Shown: one piece after another, positions 23,164 to 33,971 of the stretch
Position numbering within the stretch: position 1 is the first letter of the stretch
How the letters are laid out: every line of letters starts with the position of its first letter
DNA from: Anticarsia gemmatalis
Taxonomy: Eukaryota > Arthropoda > Insecta > Lepidoptera > Erebidae
Reading direction: 5' to 3'
DNA length: 64,000 nucleotides
Assembly (NCBI RefSeq): GCF_050436995.1
Contig: NC_134753.1
Location: 3,720,001-3,784,000, forward strand
Made by a program: the position numbers and the translations under genes
Notes under the pieces: model-generated
Seen by the model: the letters and a program-made list of their open reading frames with translations, nothing else
Told to the model about the DNA's origin: nothing
The model's database searches: none

Positions 23164-26100
23164 ATAATAATATGTGTCGTTTCGGAAATAGTAAAAAACT
23201 TTTTATCGATTTTTAATCAGCTAATCACTTTTAACCTTTATTAGTTTTTATTGCAAAGCATGTTTCATTTAGTATTTTTTTCCATACGATCATAGAATAT
23301 CCAGGAGTGGGAAAATTAGGCGATATTTTTTCCATACCCTAGGGTCTACCTTTGCGATTAAGTGCTTTCAATGTTCATAATTAAAAATATAACTGTCACG
23401 TACGAATCCCCTAGTGAAAGGACAGGTATAATTTATTGTCGTAATTAAAATATGGTCCCGGAAGATTTTCTAATGAAAAATTCTTCTTGTGATATTATTA
23501 AAAAATGTCGAGCAGTTTTTGTGTTCTGAGTTTCCATAACTGAATTGTTATTAGGTACCTTTTAATGGTTGCAAGCTATAAACATTGTAATGTTTCCTCT
23601 CTCTCTAAAGCATAAAAGGTAATGAGTACACTCTACACAAAAATAGCTTTGAAAACTTTTCTAATGCAAAAATGTCAATACTTAATACATAAAAATATTC
23701 CTAATATATGTCCTTACAAATACCTATTTCAAATTTGATTATTAAGCACGAAATGATAATAAAAGTTCACTCCGCTCAAACTTACTTAGATACATGCACG
23801 TAGAACTTTTTGCTTTATACGAAAATGTATTATAAAAACATGGCATAATAATGTTCTCTATAAAACTATGAGTAAACTTTAAAAAATCTGTTTTATATAT
23901 TCCAAGTGTCACGTAAACATCGTTTGGATGAAACCTTTTGGATACGTTTTACGTGATGTATGTACAAGAAAATGCTTTTAAAAGATACCTAGAATACTTT
24001 GAAGCATGTTCGAAAATGGAGAAAAAATCAACGACATTGTTTGATGACAGTGTGAGCGATAAAATTTAATTTAAAAAATTCGTGTGCATTGCACGGAAAA
24101 TGGCCGAAGAATGTACGTGACTGTGTGCAATGTAAAATAATACTTTAAAGACATTGCTTATTAAACTGATCGTAATGACTATTAATACGATTATCTCAAA
24201 CGGTTTCACAAATCATAAAATATCTCTAACGTTAACGAATACAGATTTGGGAATGATTTTGAATGAAATTAATTATCTTTTGCCACAGTCCGATTGTTGG
24301 ACATGAGTACTCAAAATAAAAGTTGTCAAACTTTGGGTCCGATCAACAGTGTTGCCAAATTATGTTAATAAAAATAAAACCAATAGTAATGATTAGTGAA
24401 ACAAAAACTCAGATCTAAAATTATATCATTATTAAAAAAGGGGCAAAATTTAACGCATAATTTTCTTTGTAAAAAAACTTCTCTTCCGTTTTTCTGTATA
24501 CGCCTACATTCACATGTAGAAAGGTTTAATTTGGAAGTATTTGGTCAGGCTCTCCTTTGGGATTATGTGTATTGCCGTACAGGATCCTTGGGCCTTCCAC
24601 ATTGTGTAAAATGAACTGACTAAATCCGGTTTTGTCTCCGCGAGGAAACATACCTACTTAATACGACCGGTGTTAAAAGAGACCTTATGTGTGAGGAGTT
24701 TTGAGAGAACAGTTTAAATTGTTTCGTAAATATTCTCTTGATTTTGTAAGCAGCTGGATTTGTGAGGGCAAAACAAAACATCAAAAATATTCTTAATTAC
24801 GTAGAGTAATATACAAAATTACCGATCATGCTTCATTTTAACATGTTTTTTACTAATTTGACTTTTAAATTCTATAAATATTAGTCCTCAAATCGATATA
24901 AGTGGAAAATTTTCAAGGCTAATATGCAACCCTTGTGCTAAATCAAATCGTAAAAATACATTACATTATTTCAAAAATCTATTTTTAGTTTTTGTCATCA
25001 AAGAATTCCCAAATAAACTTTGTTTCAGTAATTATTATATCAGGATCTAAAAATATCCCAAAATCTAAAATCTTTGAGACCAAAATACAGAAGTAAATTT
25101 CAGCCAACATAACACATACATCATACTTAAAAAGTTGCAACGCAGTACTTATTATTTGACCTACTTAAATGTTACGACAGCTGACTAAGCTGTCTGAAAA
25201 AGCTGGCGGAACATTCATCTGTAAACTAGAACTTAACCTAGAAACTTCCTTTTGTCTATAAAAAATGGATATACACGCTCATGTGGGTATGGTGATGTGT
25301 TTATTGTTTATGTAAATGTCTATGATGGTGATAAATTTGTGACACAATTTGAATGAATTTGAGTAATTCAAAAAAAGTGTAGACTACCTACTGTAAATGT
25401 ATTTTACTTATTTTTTTTATTTAATAAGCTACACAATAATGAATAAAACTCAATACAAGTTAACTATTAATTCGGATTTTGAATATTTGTTGAAAGAATA
25501 AAAGAGTAATTTGCGATCAATTTCTAGCATTGCAGATTAACCAACCACGAACCTATAGCTCATAAAACAAGGATACAAGCCAAACCAATCTTTTCGTAAA
25601 TCAAAAGTGCAACTGTACAAACATCTTTTATAATAAAATGGGCACAACATTAATATGGCACTAGTAAACGCAGTTTCAGATTCCTAGCCTACAAAATAGA
25701 AATATCTCGAATTTATTCAGTGATACCGCATAAATGTTCCAAGTAACCCAAATTCTCAGCACCGTTCCATACATCTCTGAAATTGTAAACATGTACCAAA
25801 TCTAGTAGAAGCCGTAGAAGTACTAGTGAAACGACAAATTGGGTTGTCAGTTTCCTGACCCCGAACCTTTGCATCGAGAAAAACATCCGTCTGACCCACA
25901 AAAATACCTAACTCCAACCATTTGTCCGTGTCATTTGAGTTCAAAACAGATGTTAGAAATATTCAAAATTCAGTACACATGGCATTGTAGCAAAAACGTT
26001 ACAGCGACACCTTTTTGGCAAAAACTGAGCATTTCCCACTTATGCTAATGTAACCGCTTATTCCAAACGTCTGGGATGCTCAAACTGGCTTATCTCAACC

Positions 26101-26498
26101 ACTTTATGTAACTACATCTGTGACTTGAATTTCTTTGGGATTAAAATTAAAAGTACTGCGTTACGGAAGCTCTGAAAGTGTTACGTACAAATTGACCCTT
26201 ATTTTTGTCTTATTATGAAACTATTTATATTCATGGCGGGGTCTTAATGGGGTAGGCGAAAGGGCAAAGTGCTAATTGCATCGGTGTATTCTACATAAAG
26301 GCAGTTCAATTTCGGAGCTCCCTTTTAGTTGGCAAACAGAGTGGTATCTCAACATCTTTCTTCAAATTATTTAGTAATTTTTGGTTCCCAATTCCCAATT
26401 CATTAATTCTAAAGACGTTTGGAAAACGAAATAATCCAGCTCCATCCAATACATGATTTAAATAAAATAATGGTCGTAAATATTATTGCCATTCGACA
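23164..26498. other. Gene-free AT-rich stretch
   Basis: No supported gene. Two overlapping minus-strand ORFs at 25713-25944 lie in slightly less AT-rich DNA but show no family pattern. Confidence 0.4.
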
Positions 26499-26572
26499 TT
26501 GTAAAATATTGACCCAAAACTATGTTATTTTAATTTATATTTATAACATAGTTTTGTGTCAATATTTTACAA
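26499..26572. repeat. 30-bp stem inverted repeat
   Basis: Arms 26499-26528 and 26543-26572 match at 29 of 30 positions, with a 14-base AT-only loop. The arm starts TTGTAAAATATTGAC. The size is compatible with a small fold-back element or a transcribed hairpin RNA. Confidence 0.85.
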
Positions 26573-27029
26573 TTTATATTATATTTTATTCGATGTTATC
26601 GTCCTACAACGGTATAACAATTCACACTAGGTCAGTCAATTCCATCAAAATCGTTTCACACTTATTTTATGGTCTACCCTTATTACCAGTAATCATTGGT
26701 AACACTTTAATAGTTCCAGAACATTCTTTCTTCACTCGTAAAAGGTCTGTCTGTTGTAGATAAGGCTAATAATTCTCACGCAACTTCTCTCCCAGCGGGA
26801 ATTAATTCAAAACTTTTTCGATTTTTCTTTAATGGATTGTGCTGTCGATAAGTATAGGTTTGTGGTTTCCATTTCGTTCTTTAAGATGAATAAAATTTGC
26901 TGAAATAGGTACTTTTTAAATCGGCACCTCTTTGGGACCTATTGTATTCTGACAAGTTTATTGGTAAGTGAATGGCCTTTGATGTTTAATTTGGCTACTG
27001 ATACGTGGAACTTCGGGATAAGCAAAATA

Positions 27030-27060
27030 TCCATACTAATATTATAAATGCGAAAGTAAC

Positions 27061-27100
<40 letters not shown>

Positions 27101-27512
27101 CTACTCAATCACGCCTAAACTACTGAACCAATTGCCATGAAATTTGGTAGGGAGATATTTTGATACCCGAGAAAGGACATAGGCTACTTTTTATCCCGGG
27201 AAAATGACGCATTTCCCGGGAAAATTCAAGTGGCGAACTAAGTCGCGAATAGTCAATATTATAATGACATTAAAATAACAAAATTCCGTTGTCATGGCAA
27301 CTGTTTTAATGGCGGATATGCCTTAGCGCGACTTCGTTATATTAAGAGATATAAATAATTTTGAGAATATTTTTCGTGAAAAAAAACATATTTTATATCA
27401 TCACGCTACGACCAATAGGAGCAGAGTAACAGTAAAAAGTGGTACAAAAACGTGGAAAATTCTGACCCATTCTCTCTTATGTGACGCAAGCGAAGTTGCG
27501 CGGGTCAGCTAG
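27030..27512 (+). mobile_element. Non-autonomous Helitron, Lep1-like
   Basis: The 483-bp element begins TCCATACTAATATTATAAA after an A and ends with the short hairpin CGCAAGCGAAGTTGCG followed by GGGTCAGCTAG before a T. This is the expected Helitron form: 5' TC, 3' hairpin plus CTAG, insertion between A and T without target duplication. Inside are a TCTG microsatellite, an 'ACTACTCAATCACGCCTAAA' block and two CCCGGGAAAA blocks typical of lepidopteran Lep1 repeats. No Rep/helicase ORF is present, so it depends on an autonomous partner. Confidence 0.85.
27057..27099 (+). repeat. TCTG microsatellite inside the Helitron
   Basis: About ten uninterrupted TCTG units. This tract is a regular part of Lep1-like Helitrons and varies in length between copies. 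Confidence 0.95.
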
Positions 27513-29469
27513 TATTTAATATGATGACATTATGTTATTAGTATTATTGTTGCACTAGTTAAATAATGAAAATCAATGTCTCGATCCTTAATATTTTATT
27601 GCCAGACTGGATACAGATAGTCTGGACCTATCTGTTTTCATATACTGCAGCGTAAAGATGTCTTGAAAAAAAAACAATTACGCAGAAATATTTTCGTTCA
27701 GTTTCCTTTGCTGTTTGTTTTCTATGCAGTACCCACATAACTTTTCCACAGTACATTAGTGTACCACTTTCGCCCTTTAAATACCGACATCTGTTTTTTA
27801 CAACCTAAAATTACCTACAGATGCATTAAGAAAGGAAAAATATGCGTTAATAGAGGAAAACGTGGTACCATCGACATTAGGCCGAGGTCACACTGACCTA
27901 TTGTCTGCAACTTCCTCGTAAGATAAGAGGCTTACTCACGAGTAAGCGGTTTATCTCCATTATTTTCTTGTTATTTGTGTCAAATCGTGTAATCAAGGTA
28001 TAGGGATGCTCGGGAAAAATGACAATGTGTAACGGTAATAAGGTTATGTTATACTGTTTGTGTTAACCATAATAATGCCATCGAGTTGTGCGATCATTGT
28101 GTAGGAGGAAGTTAGTATAAGTACAAACCTTTGTAAAGCTATTTGTATTACAGAAAAAAAGACCCTGTGAGACAATGATTTTTGCTATAGCAGCAAGTTA
28201 GAAATAGTTTCAGGACATGATCAAAATTTTGATTTGTTATGGATTGATATCCTATACCTGTAGAGTCGACTAGAAAGTTGCTATCGAGTATTCTTATCAA
28301 AAGAAACGATTAGCTAGAAACGATTGCTAGCACATTTTGAAATACTTCATTTTATCATGAAATAATAAATGTTTAACGCTTGATATCAAAGTGACTCGAT
28401 ACTACCGAAAATTCGGGCTAGTCTTCATCATATATAAGTTTGGCATACGCCGTTAAATTCTCCGAAGTCGTAATATACAAAGTTACATTTACACCACAAA
28501 CTTAGAAAGATAACCCTTCGCTTTACAAATATCTTATACGTGCTTAGAAACGTAACCATCAAAAATTGTACCAAGCTTTTCTTAAAATATAATCGTAAAT
28601 TTTAGGTACGTTATGATTATACTTTCAACGGTTAGTTAGGTGAAAGCAAATATAAATAAATGTGTTATTCGCTTTGTAAATATTAAAGACACTATGTTTG
28701 TTTTCTTAACAAGGTTTGTAAATTGTTACTGTGCCTATATTTTAGGCTGAAGCAGAAAATTTTAGGTTTATGTCATTATCATTCTGACTTTCGTTAGGCC
28801 GCCATTTTAACAGAAATAGTAACTTTCGTATTCGTCAATACTCGCTCAAGCTCCACCCAATTTTGAATCACTTTCTTAAATATAATATATATAATACTAA
28901 TACTAAGTTGTCAGGTGACAGGTGTCAGTTGTAAATATCAAGTGCTCCGTATTAATAAATAAAATAAAATATAGTTTGCAACAAACCCATTTGTAACCCA
29001 GTGGAAATTCATACTCATTACTCGTGCAATCCATGATAACGTTATCTCAGTAAAATACGAAGTGTAACAATAACAATTGCAACATTATAGTGACACAGTG
29101 CTAAGACAATATATTCTACGCAAATACGAATCTAAACAGAAAGAAGTGGCAACTTAAGTAAATTCGTGCATTATAGTTCACTCAGCGCTAATTCTGGACT
29201 AAACCATATGAGGTACAATACATTTTCATAATATTTCACAAAAATAAAACAGTTAAGCTTTCAAATGTGCAGTGTAAACATAAACAAACTATCACTGACC
29301 AATCGCATTCACCGAAACGAATGTTGACGTAACGTGTTTCGTTCAGAAATCGCTACACTCCTCTATTTGAATATCAGTCTTTCAATACAATCACGTTCCG
29401 TTCCACTCCGAATACGCAACGTTAAAATACTACCAAATTAGTAAATACGTATTGAAATTTATCTTTACA
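27513..29469. other. Non-coding stretch leading into the LINE
   Basis: No gene is recognised. The right part, probably from somewhere after 28800, should hold the 5' UTR and internal promoter of the LINE that starts coding at 29470, but I cannot place its 5' end. Confidence 0.4.
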
Positions 29470-30744
29470 ATGTCGAGTAATATGAATATTACTCTTCGTA
29501 AAAAAATGAGAATAAGAATGGACGATTCTTACGATTCACTCTCCGATCATAATGAGAGCTACTCCACACTACCAACCGTAAATCCAACTAGAATTGGAAG
29601 TTTACCCGACTTATCATCGATTCAAGATACCGAAATAAATGACCTTAAAGATGCTAACAAGGACCTCAATTACCAAATAAGAAGTGCTCATAATGAGATA
29701 GACAAGTTGTCTTTAGAAAATAATACATTAAAAACAAAAGTCAAAGAACTTGAAATGAAGGTTAAAAGTTTACTGCAAATTTGTTCCACGCCTATTTGTA
29801 ACAAGACTGCTCAATTACGACGTAACAGTACAAACCATACGCCTAAGACAATTAGCATCAAAACAGGCATGGCCAAAAAGAAAATTCACTTCGAACCAGA
29901 GCGTACGGAGAAAAACTTATTAGAGTTTGAAACAGAATGTCCTGCTGCCACGACAACAGAAATAAAAATGCCGATTTCTTCCACGCCTGAAACGAATCAG
30001 CCTAATAAAACCTCGAAGCGGAAGATAGTAATATTAGGCACACAACTAGCTGTTGGGCTTGCTGCTAAATTGAAACAACTGAGAAAAAGTAACAAATATG
30101 AAAATTACCAGGTAACAGCTCTTACTAAACCTTACGCGGCATCTGAAGAAGTACTCAAAGATTGTCAGAACTTAATCTTGAATGCGGACGACAAACTAGT
30201 ACTATGTGTAGGCGAAAACGACTCTAACCCAACTCGACTAAGTGTGGAATTGGCGGCAATACTCAAGAAGTTTCAACATATACCTATAATAATTACAGGT
30301 ATAACAAAAAACAGGTATCTAAACGAGATTATGTTAAATAATACTATTAGACTCTTATGCAACAATTACAGTACTACTAAATATTTAGATTTAAGCAAAC
30401 TGTGTAAATATAGAAATAATGGCATTTTATATAGTTTAAGCAAGGAGATAAATTTTGTTATAGATAGCATGGATTATCATAGTAAATTTCTAAATTTTAG
30501 TAACCGCAAACGAAATTGTTTTTCAGCTGATTTGAATATTAATAAAAATGTAGACCCAGCATTCAACTTACAAAAGAAACAGAAAACTATCTTAGATTAT
30601 TTCAAAGTAACCCGCAAGAGTGCTAACGCATTTACCCGCAAAACGAACTTAGATACGTCTAAGAATCTGCATTCAAAGATACCAGACCTATCATATACGT
30701 CTGATAAACTCTTAGATAGAGATGATAGATTTTTTCGACACTAA
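29470..30744 (+). CDS. LINE ORF1: coiled coil plus degenerate SGNH-esterase-like domain
   Basis: The first ATG (29470) gives 424 residues; an in-frame TTG lies 18 bases earlier. After an acidic, Ser-rich N-terminus comes a heptad-rich stretch at about residues 50-102, a likely coiled coil for trimer or dimer formation. From about residue 185 a domain starts with 'KRKIVILGTQLAVGLAAKL' and has 'VLCVGENDSN' about 60 residues later. These positions fit blocks I and III of the SGNH-hydrolase fold found in ORF1 of some CR1-group LINEs. The block-I serine is not where expected (GTQ instead of GDS), so hydrolase activity is doubtful. No CCHC knuckles are seen. ORF1 proteins bind the LINE RNA as nucleic acid chaperones. 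The last 23 bases overlap ORF2 in another frame. Confidence 0.8.
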   Translation: MSSNMNITLRKKMRIRMDDSYDSLSDHNESYSTLPTVNPTRIGSLPDLSSIQDTEINDLKDANKDLNYQIRSAHNEIDKLSLENNTLKTKVKELEMKVKSLLQICSTPICNKTAQLRRNSTNHTPKTISIKTGMAKKKIHFEPERTEKNLLEFETECPAATTTEIKMPISSTPETNQPNKTSKRKIVILGTQLAVGLAAKLKQLRKSNKYENYQVTALTKPYAASEEVLKDCQNLILNADDKLVLCVGENDSNPTRLSVELAAILKKFQHIPIIITGITKNRYLNEIMLNNTIRLLCNNYSTTKYLDLSKLCKYRNNGILYSLSKEINFVIDSMDYHSKFLNFSNRKRNCFSADLNINKNVDPAFNLQKKQKTILDYFKVTRKSANAFTRKTNLDTSKNLHSKIPDLSYTSDKLLDRDDRFFRH

Positions 30745-33643
30745 ATATGCTAACTACAATAATTTTACGATATTTCACCAAAATATTGCTGGAATACTAA
30801 GCAAATCCGAATTACTTGAAATCTATCTTGAAGAAACATATAATAAAAATTTAGGTATTGACATAATTTGCTTAAGTGAAACTTTTCTGAAATCTGGCGA
30901 GGAATCCAGTGTACATATTGAGAACTATAAGCTCATTGACTGCTTTTGCAGGTCTAACATAAGACGCGGAGGTGTATGCATTTTGTCTAGAAATACATTA
31001 AATTGTTCAAAGCTTCAATTGATGAAAGAGCTGACTACTGAACTCTCTTTTGAGTACTGTGGAGTCGAAATCCCGCAACATAATTGTATTGTTATCTGCA
31101 TTTATAGAACTCCAAATTCTAATCCCAGTCATTTTCTCACAAATTTAGAAATATTAATGTCCGAACTTCGTAAAAAAACCAAGAAAAGAGTCATAATAAC
31201 AGGCGATTTTAATATAAATTTATGTAAGCAATCAAAAGCCTCTGATGAATATCATAGATTAATAAATAACTATGGTTTCTATATACATATAAATGAACCT
31301 ACAAGAATCGAAGCATGTTTGGATCAAATTATTAGCAATATTCCTGAAGCAATAGGTACAGTAATACATTTAGGATTATCTGACCATACAGCTCAAACTA
31401 TCACTTTCACTATAAAAAATAGACCTACACAGTTAAAGCGCTCGTTCATATACAGAAGAGACTATCATTTAGATAATATTAAAAAATTTAATGAGTGTAT
31501 GGCAAGCCTGTCGTGGCAAGAAGTGCGGGAAACATCCGACTTCAATAATGCATGCCAGTTGTTCCACGAAACGTTAATTTTATTTTTTAACCTTTGTTTT
31601 CCGATCATGAAAATTAAGTGTGCTTCAAAGCCTAGCAATAAATCATGGGTTACGAAAGGCTTAAGAATATCCTCCAAAGTAAAAAGAAATCTTCGCTATA
31701 GTTATTACAGGAACAAAAACTTAAGTATAAAAAAAGAATACAAAAAGTACTCAAGTTTGCTAAAACACTGCGTGTACAAGGCTCAAAAATTACATAATAT
31801 AAAATTTATTACAGATTCTAAAAATAAATGTATGGCCTCGTGGTCCGTAATTAAAAATTTTGAAAATAAACGTGCCCATTCAGATTATATTTGTAAAATC
31901 GACTACGATGGCCAAACTTTAACAGACCCTACTCAAATTGCTACTGCATTCAATAAATTTTTTGTTACCCCAACTTCTAGCACTACAATACCTTTTAGTC
32001 CATTACAAAATAACTACGACTGTTTAATTGAACGAAACAATTCAACTTTATTCTTAGAACCTACTAGCCCTAGAGAAGTCTATAATATCTTAAAGTCGCT
32101 TAAAAATACAAATTCCACGGGTTATGATAACATCCCGACGATGATTCTAAAAGAAAGTGCTATCTTCCTATCTGATATACTGGCTTATTTAATCAATTTC
32201 TCATTCGAAGAAGGTTGTTTTCCTGATTGCTTGAAAATTTCTGTAATCAAACCCATTTTCAAGAAAGGGGACAAATCAGATATAAGTAACTATCGCCCCA
32301 TAGCCCTTATTCCTATTATAGCCAAAATCTTTGAAAAAATTATGCAGCATCGGTTAATACAGTTCCTAAATAAATATAATATTCTTAACCAACAGCAGAA
32401 TGGCTTTCAAAAAGGAAAATCGACAACGCTAGCAGTTTTTAATTTGGTTAATAAAATACTCCAAAACTTAGATAAAAATATACGCACGTCAGTGGTTTTC
32501 TTTGATTTAAGTAAAGCGTTCGATGTTGTACCACATAGCAAGCTACTTTCGAAATGTGATAAATATGGGATCAGAGGTATTGCAAATAAATGGCTTGAAA
32601 GTTATTTAACTGGTAGAACGCAGTTTGTAGATATCCTCAGTGTTAATAAATGTATGCAAGAAATCCACATTAAATCGAATTCTGTGCAAAACCAACTCGG
32701 TGTCCCCCAAGGAAGCATACTAGGTCCACTGCTTTTCTTAATATTTATAAATGATCTGCCTGAAGTCACTCATCATGATTGCACACTCTTTGCCGACGAT
32801 ATAGCAGTAGTAATATCAGACTCTAAGGTAAGCAACTACAATGATGATATAAACAGTTGCATAACTCAAATTGTCTCATGGTTGGATTACAATGAACTCA
32901 AAGTTAATATTAATAAAACAAGATTTATGCAATTTTATAATAGATATCCAAACAATAATGATCTTAGAATTAGATATAAAGACGAAAATATCCATGAGTC
33001 ACAAGATGTTTCCTTTTTAGGTATAATTCTAGATAGCCAGTGCCGTTGGTCTTTACACGTAAAAAAAGTTTGTAGTAAAATAAATAGATTTGCTTATGCA
33101 CTCTGGCGGTTGACAAAAGTGGCTAACCAAAATACAGCTATTCAAGCTTATCATGGATATGTAGCATCGATAATCAGATATGGCATCCTTTTGTGGGGTA
33201 ACTCTGCTGAGGCCCATAAAGTTTTTATAGCACAGAAACAATGCATCCGTGCTTTAGCCGGTGTTCCACCACTAACTTCTTGTAGGCTATTATTTCCAAA
33301 ACTAAAACTATTGACGTTACCATCTATCTACATCCTGGAATGTTGTTATTTTGTAAAAACCCATCCTCACCTTTTTCAAAAATGGAGTGATCATTGTAAT
33401 TTTAATACCAGGCATCCAGATAGATTACTTGCGCCTAGTATGCGAACTGAATTGTATCGTCGAAATTGTTACTCAATGGCTATAAAGATGTATAATAAAT
33501 TACCAAAGGATATTATAAATCTACCAAGCAAAGTATTTAAGGCTCGGCTCTGGTCGTGGCTTGTAACCAAAGCTTTTTACTCTGTTAATGATTACTTACA
33601 AGAAAAAATTATTATTAACTGTTTACCTGCTGTTTCAATGTAA
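30722..33643 (+). CDS. LINE ORF2: AP-like endonuclease and reverse transcriptase
   Basis: The 973-residue protein cuts target DNA and primes cDNA synthesis there. The endonuclease domain has 'FHQNIAG' near residue 18, 'CLSETF' near 50, 'GDFNINL' near 161 and 'SDHTA' near 220, the usual metal-binding and catalytic blocks of APE-type LINE nucleases. The RT domain covers about residues 480-760, with 'NYRPIALI', 'NGFQKGKST', 'FDLSKAFD', 'GVPQGSILGPLLF' and the active site 'FADD' at about 690. A C-terminal region follows, without RNase H. No stop or frameshift breaks it. The ATG at 30722 lies inside ORF1, 23 bases before its end, so translation probably depends on reinitiation or a similar coupling. 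Confidence 0.95.
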   Translation: MIDFFDTKYANYNNFTIFHQNIAGILSKSELLEIYLEETYNKNLGIDIICLSETFLKSGEESSVHIENYKLIDCFCRSNIRRGGVCILSRNTLNCSKLQLMKELTTELSFEYCGVEIPQHNCIVICIYRTPNSNPSHFLTNLEILMSELRKKTKKRVIITGDFNINLCKQSKASDEYHRLINNYGFYIHINEPTRIEACLDQIISNIPEAIGTVIHLGLSDHTAQTITFTIKNRPTQLKRSFIYRRDYHLDNIKKFNECMASLSWQEVRETSDFNNACQLFHETLILFFNLCFPIMKIKCASKPSNKSWVTKGLRISSKVKRNLRYSYYRNKNLSIKKEYKKYSSLLKHCVYKAQKLHNIKFITDSKNKCMASWSVIKNFENKRAHSDYICKIDYDGQTLTDPTQIATAFNKFFVTPTSSTTIPFSPLQNNYDCLIERNNSTLFLEPTSPREVYNILKSLKNTNSTGYDNIPTMILKESAIFLSDILAYLINFSFEEGCFPDCLKISVIKPIFKKGDKSDISNYRPIALIPIIAKIFEKIMQHRLIQFLNKYNILNQQQNGFQKGKSTTLAVFNLVNKILQNLDKNIRTSVVFFDLSKAFDVVPHSKLLSKCDKYGIRGIANKWLESYLTGRTQFVDILSVNKCMQEIHIKSNSVQNQLGVPQGSILGPLLFLIFINDLPEVTHHDCTLFADDIAVVISDSKVSNYNDDINSCITQIVSWLDYNELKVNINKTRFMQFYNRYPNNNDLRIRYKDENIHESQDVSFLGIILDSQCRWSLHVKKVCSKINRFAYALWRLTKVANQNTAIQAYHGYVASIIRYGILLWGNSAEAHKVFIAQKQCIRALAGVPPLTSCRLLFPKLKLLTLPSIYILECCYFVKTHPHLFQKWSDHCNFNTRHPDRLLAPSMRTELYRRNCYSMAIKMYNKLPKDIINLPSKVFKARLWSWLVTKAFYSVNDYLQEKIIINCLPAVSM

Positions 33644-33906
33644 GTTGTTATAATTCTGTAACTGATATAAATTTACTATTATTGTTATTTTTTATTTTTT
33701 TATTAATATGTGTGTAATTATAATGGAAAATAAGAGTAAGACAGTACTGGATTAAATTATACTACTTGTTATATTAAGTTTCTGTTTAACTAAAGTTTTG
33801 CATGCTGTCTACAGCCAAACATATGAGACTATCCATTGTAACACCTTTTGTACTATGTTTGATGCAAATAAAGATTATTATTATTTTTGTAAAGTGTATT
33901 TTTTCT

Positions 33907-33960
33907 CAGCTTAAAGCTGGTTTTTAACTGCATCTACGGGTGGGTACCAAGTAGATGCAG
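33907..33960 (-). promoter_or_regulatory. Two-hairpin 3' UTR structure of the Dong-like element
   Basis: CTGCATCTAC (33928-33937) pairs perfectly with GTAGATGCAG (33951-33960). The palindrome CAGCTTAAAGCTG (33907-33919) lies between it and the 3' terminus. Such 3' structures in site-specific LINEs are commonly bound by their RT; that role here is inferred. Confidence 0.65.
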
Positions 33961-33971
33961 CGTGTGTGAGT

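Larger units (their letters stand above)
29470..33885 (+). mobile_element. Full-coding LINE, CR1/Jockey supergroup
   Basis: Two intact overlapping ORFs (29470-30744 and 30722-33643) are followed by a 3' UTR of about 230 bases, an AATAAAG at 33867-33873 and an ATT tail at 33874-33885. The microsatellite tail, coiled-coil/esterase-like ORF1 and APE-plus-RT ORF2 without RNase H fit the CR1/Jockey supergroup. Clade (for example Daphne or CR1) is not decided. The tail is interrupted by a Dong-like element on the other strand. Coding integrity suggests recent insertion. The 5' boundary given is only the first ATG; the 5' UTR lies upstream. Confidence 0.85.

Noticed and set aside
27057..27099. CRISPR-like or tandem array
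   Set aside because: It is a simple TCTG microsatellite within a Helitron. No spaced repeats exist anywhere in the window.
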